Source: Diploptera punctata (taxonomy: Eukaryota > Arthropoda > Insecta > Blattodea > Blaberidae). From it: a stretch of 64,000 nucleotides of DNA. A program made the position numbers and the translations under genes. Of this stretch, positions 15,142-25,009 are shown piece by piece (position 1 is the first letter of the stretch; every line of letters begins with the position of its first letter). The notes beneath the pieces were generated by a model, which saw nothing but the letters and a program-made list of their open reading frames with translations, was not told where the DNA came from and searched no databases. The DNA lies in NCBI GenBank assembly GCA_030220185.1, contig JASPKZ010010239.1, forward strand, positions 1-64,000, given 5' to 3'.

Positions 15142-15858
15142 TATGTAATATAGCAAAGAGACAACCTGTTAGATTACAGATGCTTGCAGAGAAATTTCTT
15201 AGGTCGACTTGTGGAGATTGGCGTGTTGGGATCTCTTAGGAAGGGTTGAACGTGAAGAGGAAACAAGAAAGTTCTTGAGCTAACTGAGATAATTGAGAGA
15301 GGACAAAAGTGGGGCTCAATATAGAAATTTGTAGTATTAATAACAACTTGAGTGCGGTAATAGTGTTCGGTCTCCCATTGTTTTACATATTTAGTTGTCC
15401 TACTTAAACGATCTTACAACATTTTAATGTGTGTATGTGTGTGAACGAGTTTATGTGTGTATATCCTTAAATCTGTTTTTGTAGACTATTTTTTTTATAG
15501 TACAAAGAAGAAGTCGCCTAAAACGAGATACACATAGATAAGAACATGAATAAGAGAGAATGTTTTATACTTCTTTATATGTATTACTATTGATGTGTGT
15601 GGGTGAGTAAATACTGTATGCACATGTTTGTATTTGTTTGGATATCTTATATTGTTCTTTAATCGTGGAAGATGCGTATATGCGTACAGTAAAATAGGCC
15701 TGTGTGCAATTACATTGTAAATATATATATATATTATTTTTTCGAAAAAATATCTATACATCTTCACAACTGTTACTACTGCTAAATAATTCTCACGCAT
15801 CAATATGCGGTGTTTGGTTGACCATATCCACTGGTATAAGACATTAAGAAATTTGAAA
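15142..15858. other. AT-rich intergenic DNA, no gene seen
   Basis: Contains scattered TGTG-type simple sequence (about 15,425-15,465) and a short AT run near 15,720. A 102-codon minus-strand open frame at 15,495-15,803 is low-complexity and has no recognisable domain. Confidence 0.6.
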
Positions 15859-16277
15859 TTAAAATAAATTTAATTCGTTTGTTTTGAAAGGAACGGAGAA
15901 CATAAATTGAAATGGATTTAAAAATCTCGATACCAGGCATCTGATCTACATCCGAACACAGAAAGATTCTTTGGCTGAAAATGACAACAAGAAACCCAGA
16001 AAAGTTTGAACACGATGTAGTTTATATTAATAGTTTAGTATACTAGATGCTTAAATTCCCCACGAACAAACTACCCAACCCTATAATTAAACAAGCAAGA
16101 GTAAGCAATACAATATTTATTGACATATTTATGGACGTAATTTTTAATTAATTTTGTCATTTGACAGTAATGATTATTTGTTGCAGTTATTCCGTTGTTA
16201 CAAGTAGTCCTAATAATGCTGTATGTGTATAAATGTAATTTTATGTATTGATTAATATTATGTTAACACATTTACCG

Positions 16278-16400
16278 AGCGAGATGACTAAAGTAACGTT
16301 TGGGACTCGTATTATGGAGGTCTCGAGTTCAAATTCCGGTGCCGATTAATTGTGCTGAGGTTTTTCCTGGTTTTTCTCAATTGTCGTGGCAATTATAATT
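16278..16400 (+). mobile_element. tRNA-like SINE fragment (CGAGCGAGATGACT family)
   Basis: Starts CCGAGCGAGATGACTAAAG (A-box-like) and has a B-box-like GAGTTCAAATTCC about 45 bp downstream, followed by the SINE body phrase TTTTTCCTGG. About 50 bp including its upstream flank (TTATGTATTGATTAA through CGAGCGAGATGACT) recurs at 17,751-17,803. Confidence 0.55.
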
Positions 16401-16438
16401 TCATAATCGGGACTCATGTCAACATCTTCAAAATTTCA

Positions 16439-16440
<2 letters not shown>

Positions 16441-16470
<30 letters not shown>
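16441..16470. repeat. (AT)n microsatellite
   Basis: Uninterrupted AT dinucleotide run immediately before the next SINE head. Confidence 0.95.
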
Positions 16471-16472
<2 letters not shown>

Positions 16473-16478
16473 TTGTTG

Positions 16479-16867
16479 TGTCCACCGCTGTGGTCTCGGG
16501 GTAGCGAGCTGCCTTGTCACGCAGCGGGCCCGGGTTCGATCCCCGGTCGGGACAGTTTTTCTGGGTGAGGATTTTATCGGGGTTTTTCCTCACCCGTAAG
16601 ACAAATGTCAGGAAAATTTTAAGGCCCAAACGGTCCCCGAAATCACATGGCCATCGCAATCATCATTCATATTCATCTTAGGTTAAGCTTAGGATTAGGG
16701 ACTCTCCTGGCGCACCATTATCATCATCATCACCCATCATATCATCGGGGCAACGTAACCCCGACTTCCAGGCGCCCCAACCTCAGATGTGGGTTACAAG
16801 TACGCCATACCAGCAGAGAAACCAGGAATGTCGAAAGACAAACCTGGGGCATTTGAAAAAAAAAATC
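16479..16867 (+). mobile_element. tRNA-derived SINE, family with CTGTGGTCTCGGGGTAGCG head
   Basis: The head has an A-box-like TGGTCTCGGGGTAGCG and a canonical B box in GGGTTCGATCCCCGGTCGG. The body has TTTTTCTGGGTGAGGATTT and a CATCATCATCAC stretch. Homologous heads occur at 57,200-57,542 (minus) and 63,018-63,200 (plus). The 3' part after the CAT repeats differs from the 57 kb copy, so either the families have different tails or another repeat follows. A functional tRNA gene is unlikely because the segment continues as conserved SINE body. Confidence 0.8.
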
Positions 16868-16999
16868 TTGTCATTTTCAGCCAAAGAATCTTTCTGTGTT
16901 CGGATGTAAATCAGATGCCTGGTATCGAGATTTTTAAATCCATTTCATGTTCTCCATTCCTTTCAAAAGAAACGAATTAAATTTATTTTAATATATAAC

Positions 17000-18311
17000 A
17001 TTTATTTGTAAATAAAATTTATTCTTATTCTTATCCTTATTAATTGAATATGTGATTAAACATGCTAAGACATTAAATATATGTAGCTATACTATATGAC
17101 GTAGGTTTTAAAGTTGTCATTAAATAAAAACATGAAAGTACACATTTCGATACATTACTTTTTTACGCGATTGAGCGTTTAGTTTTTTTAAGTATTTATT
17201 TTATTATGAATGAATTAATTTATTTTATCAAATGGGAGGTGTGTTTTGTCGTACATACAGCAATGGGGACCATGATTGAAAGTTCATCTTCCTACATTTC
17301 GTGGATGCTAACCTAAATAACTACACTGTAATATTACCTATTACAAACCTCGTGCGGGAAGTAAAACCACTGCCCTTTATGTATAATATGTACAATGTAC
17401 ATACAAAAATATCTAAATGACAGTATTAACATACATTATACGAAACAAATCACTGCATTTCAAATGAACTGAACTTTATTTGAAACAATATGAAACAATA
17501 AATAGGTACTTGCCGCCATTTTATGACTAATTGATTTCTCAACTAATAAACATTGCCCGTACTGTTAACGTTAGTCAGTTGTTTATAATGAACGCAAATA
17601 TTTCCAACAAATGTATTGTTTTACTATCATTTATTATTTGAAAACACCATCGCGCAAAAATAATGTACAACGTACGTTTGTGAAGTGCTTTACAGAAGTG
17701 AGGAAATGTTTAAAAACCGAGCGATAGCTCGCAAGGTAATATACTACGTATTATGTATTGATTAACATTTTGTTAATACACATTTATCGAGCGAGATGAC
17801 TCGCATGAAGAACAACTTATGAACTTCAAAATTCGCGCGAATTCTTAATTGACCCGGATGTTTATCGTTCCGCCAACAGAGGGAGGAAGAAGCAGTTCTT
17901 CTGATGGACATAACATTAGTCGAGGAGAAATTACTGAAGATTAAGCTGCCTAGGCTTCGAAACAGATCTAGTTAGAAGACTGGATATGAGGTGAGGTATG
18001 AAACATTTTAATTGAATCTTATTTTATGAATTAGTTTCGAAATTCCGGCCTCGCTCTTTAGCCGTAAATGTGTCAACTCACTCACTAAACTTCACACATC
18101 ATTCTTGTTATGAAAAATACTATATAATTATATTATAAAATAATCTGTAATGAGTATCATCGGTAGTCTTACGATAAAATAATTTTTAATAACTAAATGA
18201 GTAATATGTGCCCACAATTTCTATAGACTGTATACCTTACTTTTTATTTGCACAATTAACAATAAATAATAATAAAATTAAATGTTTAGAACCGTTGAGG
18301 TGGATAGTCAT
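17000..18311. other. AT-rich intergenic DNA
   Basis: No gene or clear element. It contains the 50 bp repeat at 17,751-17,803 related to 16,242-16,290, and a weak inverted relation between GTTAATACACATTTATCG (about 17,775) and CCGTAAATGTGTCAAC (about 18,060). Confidence 0.6.
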
Positions 18312-18446
18312 AAAATAAAATAAAATAAAATTAAATTAAATTAAAATGTACATTCTTAGGTCAGGGCCGTCGTCCTCAACAAAATTTTATAAGTTGAGGA
18401 CGACAGCTCTGGCCTAAGAAGGTACATTTTAACTTTATTTTATTTT
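18312..18446. repeat. Palindrome with ~60 bp arms
   Basis: The left arm ends CGTCGTCCTCAAC at 18,380; after a ~12 bp AT spacer the right arm starts GTTGAGGACGACAG at 18,393. The arms extend outward through ...ACATTCTTAGGTCAGGGC and GCTCTGGCCTAAGAAGG into AAATAAAA/TTTTATTT ends. Only a few mismatches. Probably a small foldback MITE. Confidence 0.85.
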
Positions 18447-19045
18447 ACAATTAACAATAATCACATGCGCCATAATTTATTCATATGTTGGTGTTCATAT
18501 ATTGCCGTACACGCTATTGTAATGTTTCAATTTTCTGTCATTTTATAAGACAATAAGATGCTGAAATGAGATATAGCGTGAAATGCATATTTTTTTCCAT
18601 AGAGATATTCATATTTCCAATTTAAAAATAACTTACTCAGTTTAGGTTATAACGTTTATGTTTGCAAAAAGGTAATACAATGGATTCCTCCTGATGTAAT
18701 CAATTTTAGAAAAATTATAAGAAAGTCGATTTAAAGCCTGAGGTAATGGAGAGAAGATGTGAATCTCTCATCTTATGGTCATTTTAGAAGTTGGCAGCTG
18801 TGTCACACACAGACACAGGAATACATACATTGTAGATGGGGAGAAATTATACGAGCAAAGGTAAAAATCCCGCTTTGAAGCGAGTATCTAACTAGCAGAG
18901 CAACCGCAATGGACGAAATCAGCCAAGCGGAAAAATGTGGGAGGCGACATCAAATACAGAGTTGGATGCAATCGAGACAAAATATAGGCCTATGTGAACA
19001 AATTTCGGTATACGTATTTTAACAGTTAGCTGATCCTGAATAGTC
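18447..19045. other. Intergenic DNA, no gene seen
   Basis: Mixed-composition sequence with no domain, repeat pair or RNA gene that I can recognise. Confidence 0.5.
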
Positions 19046-19318
19046 TACTACTACTACTACTACTACACACACACACATACACAAACAAGCACTAAACGCA
19101 CAGTCACATACACACGCACACTAACACACATACACAAACAAACAAACAAAACACACTTTATTTTAATTTTATGTAACAACAACACACTTCAAATACCAGA
19201 ATTATATATTTATTATGTATTTCAATAAAGATAAGATATAGATAGAGACATAGAGCAGACCTGGGCATTATGCCCGAGGTAACCCGGGGGGTGGTGGTGG
19301 GGCTCTAAATGAAAAAAA
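19046..19318 (+). mobile_element. 3' UTR fragment of an R1/I-type LINE with built-in microsatellites
   Basis: Begins with a CTA trinucleotide run, continues as CA-rich simple sequence, then ATTTCAATAAAGATAAG and GGGCATTATGCCCGAGGTAAC, and ends with GGGGCTCTAAATG. The same order, reverse-complemented, lies at 48,985-49,412 directly downstream of a LINE C-terminal coding remnant, which identifies this piece as that family's 3' UTR. Confidence 0.65.
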
Positions 19319-19671
19319 TGCTCCTGAATAGTATTTTGTAAAATGGTAATAAATAGCTTTCAAATGATCATTACTCAGATATACTGCTTATTAATTTATG
19401 GTGTTCAATAATAATGGAAGAAGGTGCGAATATCTAAATATAAAAAAAATATACATGTAACGGAATTACTGAAAACAAGATTAGACAGGGTTTCATTTAA
19501 ACTTAAATAATAAAATGTACTGACTTTTAAAACTAAATTTGCGAGAATAAGTCAATTCACATTGCTGCTGCACTTTCTTTTTGCAACAATGCACTTTCAA
19601 TATGAATGAGTAATATACATACATTCTTTAGAGAGAATTAATTTTATTTTGTTTAATTTAATTTATTCGTA

Positions 19672-20476
19672 ATACATAATATATAAAATTAATATTTGTT
19701 GGTTTGATTGTTCGTACTTTATGTGCGACCATACCGTTGATCCGATTGTGATGGGTATTTTACAAAATGTTCAGGACATTCCTGGGATGAACATAGGCTA
19801 TAAGAGAGTGTTTTGATACTCAACTCCTACACCCTTAAAAATCGCCGTTTGTAGTGAAAACGTGAAAAAAGTAGCTCTTTGGACGCTTAAATGGCTTACA
19901 CTGCCTAAACCATAACAAATATACAAAATTAATGTACACATAATTGAATATTTCAAAAATGCTCTACAAAAAAGTCCGCGACAGCATATGTTTTTCTCTT
20001 ACGGATAACTCATAATATTTTTTGTCTTTCATTGATGCCAAGAAGATCGAGACAAGTACGTAGATTCCTGTGCAAGCATAGCAGCACATGGCGGGTATTC
20101 TTTTACAGATAACTCACAATAACAAATTTTGTCTTTTCGCTCATTTATGCCAAGAAGATAGAGGTAAGTAAATTCCCGGGTAAAACCGGGTAATCAGGAC
20201 GGGGAATCTTAAAATAATTACGATATACATTTATAATTTTTTTTTCATTTTACTTATTCAACTAATCATAACAACTGCATTAATTTTTGTCTTTCAGCTC
20301 ATTTATGCCAAGAAGATCGGGATGAGCAGATTCACGGACAACGCCGGGTAAACAGCACGGGTATCTAAGAAAATATAAATGTATAATTATTTTTCCATTT
20401 GCTTATTCAACTAAACATAAAAGCACATTAATTTTCATTTATTTCGGCGTAGCAGCGCACTCCGGGTATTAGCTAG
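19672..20476 (+). mobile_element. Helitron-like non-autonomous element, copy 1
   Basis: Homologous throughout to 56,204-56,995 (minus) and in part to 39,558-40,062. The 3' end reads GGCGTAGCAGCGCACTCC then GGGTATTAGCTAG followed by T: a GC-rich terminal stem close to a CTRR end and a T flank, as in Helitrons. The 5' region shares CCATACCGTTGATCCGATTG with copy 2. Inside are three diverged direct repeats of a unit containing CATTTATGCCAAGAAGAT and an ACGCCGGGTAA-like stem. No Rep/helicase frame. Confidence 0.7.
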
Positions 20477-20613
20477 TTATACATACATTTTATTTTTCTG
20501 CGCTCCTTCTCTATATGAACTTTAATTATGCCAAATATCACACTCCTCCGTGTGCACAATGTGCTTAGAAAGGGCTATAAAGTTTCTTCTTCACGTATTA
20601 ATATATAGCCTAC

Positions 20614-20666
<53 letters not shown>
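20614..20666. repeat. (AAT)n microsatellite, tail of the LINE to its right
   Basis: Pure AAT array placed exactly at the 3' end of the minus-strand LINE (20,667-24,930), so it reads as the ATT-type tail of the element. Confidence 0.9.
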
Positions 20667-20670
<4 letters not shown>

Positions 20671-20857
20671 TATTTATTCTGGCAGAGTTAAGGCCATAAG
20701 GCCCTCTCTTCCACTCAACCAGTACAAATACAAATAAATATTCGACAAATATAGATATACACTATACTAATTATAAACACTTAAAGATACAATAAATGTA
20801 ACAATGTAAATGTCATGTACAAACAACATTTTATAGGGTAATAACAATAATGATACG

Positions 20858-20893
<36 letters not shown>

Positions 20894-20984
20894 TAAATAT
20901 GATACATTATACGGGAAACACCAATTAATATATATATATCTTACACTGGATAATAATGAAGTCGAGTTTAGAGCAAATATAAAT

Positions 20985-23939
20985 TTAGATTTCTTTTAAA
21001 AGATGCAATGTCCGGCAGCCCCTTATTTCTTGTGGTAGGGAATTCCAGTTGCGAGAAGTGGAGATGGTATATGACATGGAGTGATGTGATGTCCTATGTT
21101 GCGGTATATTAAGTAAGAGACTATGTTGTGATCTTGTGTTTAAGTTATGGTTTGAGGATAGATACTGGAAACGGGATGATAAATAATTGGGAATCGAGGT
21201 ATGTAGGATCTTAAATAGGAGAATTAGACAGTGCGATTTTCTTCTCTCTTTTAGATGTAGCCATGACAATTCGTGGAATAATGGAGAAATGTGATCGTAT
21301 TTTCGAACATTAAATATGAATCTGATACACATATTATGGACACGCTGCAGTTTGTCCGACAATCCGTCACTTATGTCAGTTAGTAGAACGTCACAGTAGT
21401 CAAAATGCGGCATCACTAAAGTTTGGATTAAAATTCTTTTAAGAGTTGTAGGAAGAAAATGTTTAAGTCGCTTTAGGGAATGCATTATGGAGAAGATCCT
21501 TTTAGATGTTTGTTTTACTTGCTCATGCCATTTTAAATTAGAATCTAAGTAAAATCCCAAGTTTTTAACGACGTCGGTATAAGGAATTTGTTCATTATCT
21601 AATATGACAGCCGGCATATTGCCATTGTTTATGAGGTGTAATAGCCTTGGATGTCCGATAATTATTGCTTGCGTTTTGTTTACATTTAGTTTCAGCCCAT
21701 ATTGTCTGGACCATAAAGATATATGCCTGAGGTCAGTGTTTACTTTGTCAATATATTCATTAATTTCGTCAGGCCTGAAGTGTGTGTAAATCTGTAGGTC
21801 GTCAGCGTAAAGATGATGCTTGCAGTTTTGTAGTTTCTTGGTCACGTCATTAATATAAATCGAGAAGAGAAGAGGAGCGAGGACGCCGCCTTGAGGTACC
21901 CCTTTCCTCACCAAGCGCCAGGAAGAAATGCGATTATTAACAGAAACTGATTGCTGACGATTAGTGAGGTAAGATGCAAACCAATCAAGGCAGTTTTCCG
22001 ACAGATGTAGTGTCTTTAGTCTCGCTAGCATTAAGTTTATATCTACTGTGTCAAAGGCTTTGCTGTAGTCGAGTAGGATTATTGCGGTGAGTTTGCTTTT
22101 GTCCATTGAGTCTCTTATGTCCTCTACAATGTCAAGTAGTGCAGTACTTGTGTGATGTCCTGTTCTAAAACCAGACTGATGTTCATCAAGTAAGTCGTGT
22201 GTGGTGAGGTAGTCTGTTAACTGTGAGTGTATTATGTGTTCCAGTGCTTTAGATAAACAGGGAAGAATACTAATTGGTCTATAATCATCGAGTGTTGTGG
22301 GAGTGTTTGATTTCGGTGTAGGACGAACTAGAGCCATTTTCCAGAGTCTGGGATAAGTCCCAGTCATTATAGAGGCATTAAAAATGTGGGTTATTGTTGG
22401 GAGAATAATGTCTATTATTTTTTGCAGGAGAGTTATTGTTATATTGTCTATTCCTTGTGCTTTAGATTTAATACGTAATACTGCTCTTTTGGCGTCATCA
22501 GGTGAGATATAGGAAAAAAAGAATTTGTCTCGGGTAGGTTGGGAATATGACATTAGTTCATCTATTGTCTGTCGTTTGTGTTGTGAGGTGTTGTCAGAAG
22601 GGAGGCGGGTAAAATGGTCATTCAACTCATCTAGTGGTAGGTCAGCTGTTTCTACCTTTAGTTTATTTTGACAGAGGCCTATTGATTTTAAATTTTTCCA
22701 CATGTCAGCTGAGTTGGACATAGATTGTGTAATAATAGTATGGGCATATCTTAGTTTTGCATTCCTTATAGTCTGGTTGACTTTATTCCTCAGATGTTTG
22801 TATGTCTGTAAGTCTGTCAATTCTTTGTTCCTCCTGTATTTCCTGAATGCTACGTCTCTCTCAGTCATGAGCAAGCGGATATTATCAGACATCCAGGGTG
22901 CAGGTGGTCTGTTTATACGTCTAGTCTTGATAGGTGCGTGTTTGTCATACAATTGTAAAATCATGTCATTAAAATTTTCAACTTTCTCGTCTACAGTTCT
23001 AAGTGTCCATATGTTGTTCCAAGGTAGTTTTGCAGCGTCATCAATTAATTGCGCATAATTTATATGTTTCAAGTCTCTGTATGTTACAAGTCTAGGTCTA
23101 CGTTTAGAGCAAAGGAGTGAATATTCAATGTATATTAAGTCATGTGCAGAGATGCCTGGAGCTTCTATCTGTCCACTAGTTATAACTTTTTGAGGATTAT
23201 TTGTTATAATTAAGTCTAGTAGTGTGTCAGAATACCTAGTATGATGGGTTGGTTCTGAAGGCAGTATTGTCATATTGCATGACTGGAACATTGTCTGTAG
23301 TTGTATAGTTACGTAAGAATTTGTGGCTAATAGGTTCGTGTTGAAGTCTCCTAGTACAATTACATGTTCATAAGATGGTATCAGATTTTGGAGAACTGTT
23401 TCAATGTCATGCAGGTGACCGACATTTGGGGGCTTATAAACTACTCCTAATAAGCATTTCTGCATTTTCGCTCTAATTTCTATAAATAGGTGTTCGGGTC
23501 GAGACGAGTATTCACTAGGCGAATGGGATACAATTTTCGGTTGTAGATCGGAACGTATATACATCGCCACGCCGCCTCCATTTTTCCCGAATCTGTCATT
23601 CCTAATCAAGTTGTAATTTTGCATGTTTACAAGAGAAGAAGGAAGGGTATTTTTCAGCCATGTTTCAGAAATTAAAATGGCATGCAGATTTAGAGTTGAA
23701 AATATAGTTTGGAATTCTGAGAAGTGGGACAAGAGTGACTGTGCATTACAATGTGTTATTTTGAGTGTATTGCTGTTCAAAGAGAAACGTGATTTTAAAA
23801 GGTCTGAGGTGGAAGGGGTATGTTGAGATGGGGACAATGGAACTGTCAAAGACCGAAAAGGGGCTGCAGGTGCATTCCTTAAATCTATGGTTGAAATGTT
23901 GCTAACTAAAACAAGAAAAGCGTAAATATGAAATATCAA
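20985..23939 (-). CDS. LINE ORF2: endonuclease-reverse transcriptase, 984 aa
   Basis: Encodes the enzyme that nicks target DNA and reverse-transcribes the LINE RNA. Residues about 60-275 form an APE-type endonuclease: HCNAQSL, ISETWL (90-95), GDFN (197-200), EPTHHTRYSDTLLDLI and GISAHDLIYIEY (catalytic His kept; the usual SDH reads SAH). Residues about 525-800 form the reverse transcriptase: DDYRPISILP, HQSGFRTGHHTSTALL, LLDYSKAFDTVD, GVPQGGVLAPLLF and YADD (711-714). The C-terminus has the family phrase LPQEIRGCRTL, then stops at KEI. A homologous copy at 27,172-27,450 continues about ten residues with FKSRLYSYLL, and the sequence just after GCRTL is consistent with one base missing here, so the last residues are replaced. 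The upstream ORF1 is in the same orientation. Clade (CR1/L2/Crack/Daphne group) is judged from motif style only. Confidence 0.93.
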   Translation of the reverse strand: MIFHIYAFLVLVSNISTIDLRNAPAAPFRSLTVPLSPSQHTPSTSDLLKSRFSLNSNTLKITHCNAQSLLSHFSEFQTIFSTLNLHAILISETWLKNTLPSSLVNMQNYNLIRNDRFGKNGGGVAMYIRSDLQPKIVSHSPSEYSSRPEHLFIEIRAKMQKCLLGVVYKPPNVGHLHDIETVLQNLIPSYEHVIVLGDFNTNLLATNSYVTIQLQTMFQSCNMTILPSEPTHHTRYSDTLLDLIITNNPQKVITSGQIEAPGISAHDLIYIEYSLLCSKRRPRLVTYRDLKHINYAQLIDDAAKLPWNNIWTLRTVDEKVENFNDMILQLYDKHAPIKTRRINRPPAPWMSDNIRLLMTERDVAFRKYRRNKELTDLQTYKHLRNKVNQTIRNAKLRYAHTIITQSMSNSADMWKNLKSIGLCQNKLKVETADLPLDELNDHFTRLPSDNTSQHKRQTIDELMSYSQPTRDKFFFSYISPDDAKRAVLRIKSKAQGIDNITITLLQKIIDIILPTITHIFNASIMTGTYPRLWKMALVRPTPKSNTPTTLDDYRPISILPCLSKALEHIIHSQLTDYLTTHDLLDEHQSGFRTGHHTSTALLDIVEDIRDSMDKSKLTAIILLDYSKAFDTVDINLMLARLKTLHLSENCLDWFASYLTNRQQSVSVNNRISSWRLVRKGVPQGGVLAPLLFSIYINDVTKKLQNCKHHLYADDLQIYTHFRPDEINEYIDKVNTDLRHISLWSRQYGLKLNVNKTQAIIIGHPRLLHLINNGNMPAVILDNEQIPYTDVVKNLGFYLDSNLKWHEQVKQTSKRIFSIMHSLKRLKHFLPTTLKRILIQTLVMPHFDYCDVLLTDISDGLSDKLQRVHNMCIRFIFNVRKYDHISPLFHELSWLHLKERRKSHCLILLFKILHTSIPNYLSSRFQYLSSNHNLNTRSQHSLLLNIPQHRTSHHSMSYTISTSRNWNSLPQEIRGCRTLHLLKEI

Positions 23940-24086
23940 TTGGTGTTTAGTATATGAAGTACAAAATTAAATTAATAAAAAAAATATATTATACACGAAA
24001 AAATGAAAAAAAAGTGAACACAGTAAATAATTAAATATTAATAGCAATAAATTACAAAAAGTAACGAGTTTCTGAGTTGATAATTA

Positions 24087-24749
24087 TCACTCTGACCTGA
24101 GATCTGATATATGATTTATTCGCTTTTTTCTGTCTCCTACCTTAACAATGACAGAACCATCTTGGGTCCAGACATTGGTTACGCCATGAATATTTATAGC
24201 TTCGCGAAGTAACTGATGCCTAACACTAGTAAGGTCCTCACGAATCGTAATTCCACTGCCTTTCAAATTCTTTTTATTTCGAAACACCTCACTTCGCTTA
24301 CGGTAGGACACAAATTTAACAATGACAGCCCTAGGTCGTCCACCATCTGTTTTTCTACCTACACGATGACTACGGTCAATGTCACTGACCTGGACACTAA
24401 CACCAACTTTCTCTGCTACCTGCAAGGCGATGACATCTGTGTCTTCATTTTCTTCCTCCGCAATGCCAAAAATACGCACACACTGACGCTTTTGGTATTG
24501 TTCTAAGCTATCAATCTTAGATTCCAAAGTCACTATCTTGTTATCACGGTCCTGAATAGATTTCTGGAGTTCACTGATTAAGGCGTGACTTTGCTCTAAT
24601 GCCACTTTTAATTCTATAACCGCCGCAGCAACAGTCTCCTTTATTATGTTGGCAACACTTGTCAGCATGGTAGCATCTTGTAGCGACTCTTGTAAGACAC
24701 GCTTCACCACCTCTTCTATTTCCATTGAGTTATTCTCCTTGGGGCCCAT
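24087..24749 (-). CDS. LINE ORF1: coiled-coil RNA-binding protein, 220 aa
   Basis: Nucleic-acid chaperone-type ORF1 that would package the LINE RNA. Residues about 45-88 show heptad-like leucine/isoleucine spacing (ALISELQKSI, IVTLESKIDSLEQ), indicating a trimerising coiled coil. Residues about 89-160 resemble the RRM-like fold of L1/CR1 ORF1 proteins: RQCVRIFGI, DIDRSHRVGR, GRPRAVIVKFVSY. Residues about 161-215 match the C-terminal domain (ITIREDLTSVRHQLLREA). Starts with MGPKENN. ORF2 follows after 147 bp of AT-rich sequence. No internal stop, which supports a recent insertion. Confidence 0.88.
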   Translation of the reverse strand: MGPKENNSMEIEEVVKRVLQESLQDATMLTSVANIIKETVAAAVIELKVALEQSHALISELQKSIQDRDNKIVTLESKIDSLEQYQKRQCVRIFGIAEEENEDTDVIALQVAEKVGVSVQVSDIDRSHRVGRKTDGGRPRAVIVKFVSYRKRSEVFRNKKNLKGSGITIREDLTSVRHQLLREAINIHGVTNVWTQDGSVIVKVGDRKKRINHISDLRSE

Positions 24750-25009
24750 CTTATGAATTTAACTTAGCCAAATTGTTTTATATAACACAAACTATCAGTT
24801 ACGATGTTTTAAGCGACTTAGAATGTGTTCACACCTTCAAAATAATATGTTGGTCACGAGCGATACACAACACGTCTAGTCACTTTCCGCCATTAACCAT
24901 TAACAATAATAATAATAAACTAAATTAATAGGCCTATAGCTGATGGTCGGGATCTGATTACTCACGTCATTTATTATAAACAAAATTAACAAAAATAGTC
25001 TGAACAGAG

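Larger units (their letters stand above)
15859..16992. mobile_element. Foldback element with ~125 bp inverted terminal arms, SINE-filled
   Basis: The left arm (15,859-15,987) and right arm (16,868-16,992) are reverse complements with only a few mismatches and one small indel; for example GATACCAGGCATCTGAT on the left is ATCAGATGCCTGGTATC on the right. The outer ends are AAATAAATTTAATTCG and its complement. The interior of about 880 bp holds two tRNA-like SINE segments and an AT microsatellite. This suits a non-autonomous DNA transposon or foldback element that later received SINEs, or an inverted duplication. No transposase is visible and I could not define a target duplication. Confidence 0.75.
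20667..24930 (-). mobile_element. Nearly complete CR1-group non-LTR retrotransposon
   Basis: Minus-strand order: 5' UTR (about 24,750-24,930), ORF1, a 147 bp AT-rich spacer, ORF2, 3' UTR (about 20,667-20,984) with an internal AAT run at 20,860-20,893, a palindromic terminal signature (GGCCATAAGGCC at 20,692-20,703) and an AAT tail. Only one frame break is apparent, so the copy looks young. The 5' boundary is estimated; AATAATAATAAT at about 24,906 sits just outside ORF1's leader and may be target sequence. Confidence 0.88.

Noticed and set aside
16479..16560. Functional tRNA gene
   Set aside because: A and B boxes are present but the sequence continues into a SINE body shared with two other loci.
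17775..18085. Inverted-repeat element between GTTAATACACATTTATCG and CCGTAAATGTGTCAAC
   Set aside because: The matching stretch is short and interrupted; boundaries could not be defined.
22702..23058. 118-codon plus-strand frame
   Set aside because: Antisense shadow of the LINE ORF2 reverse strand.
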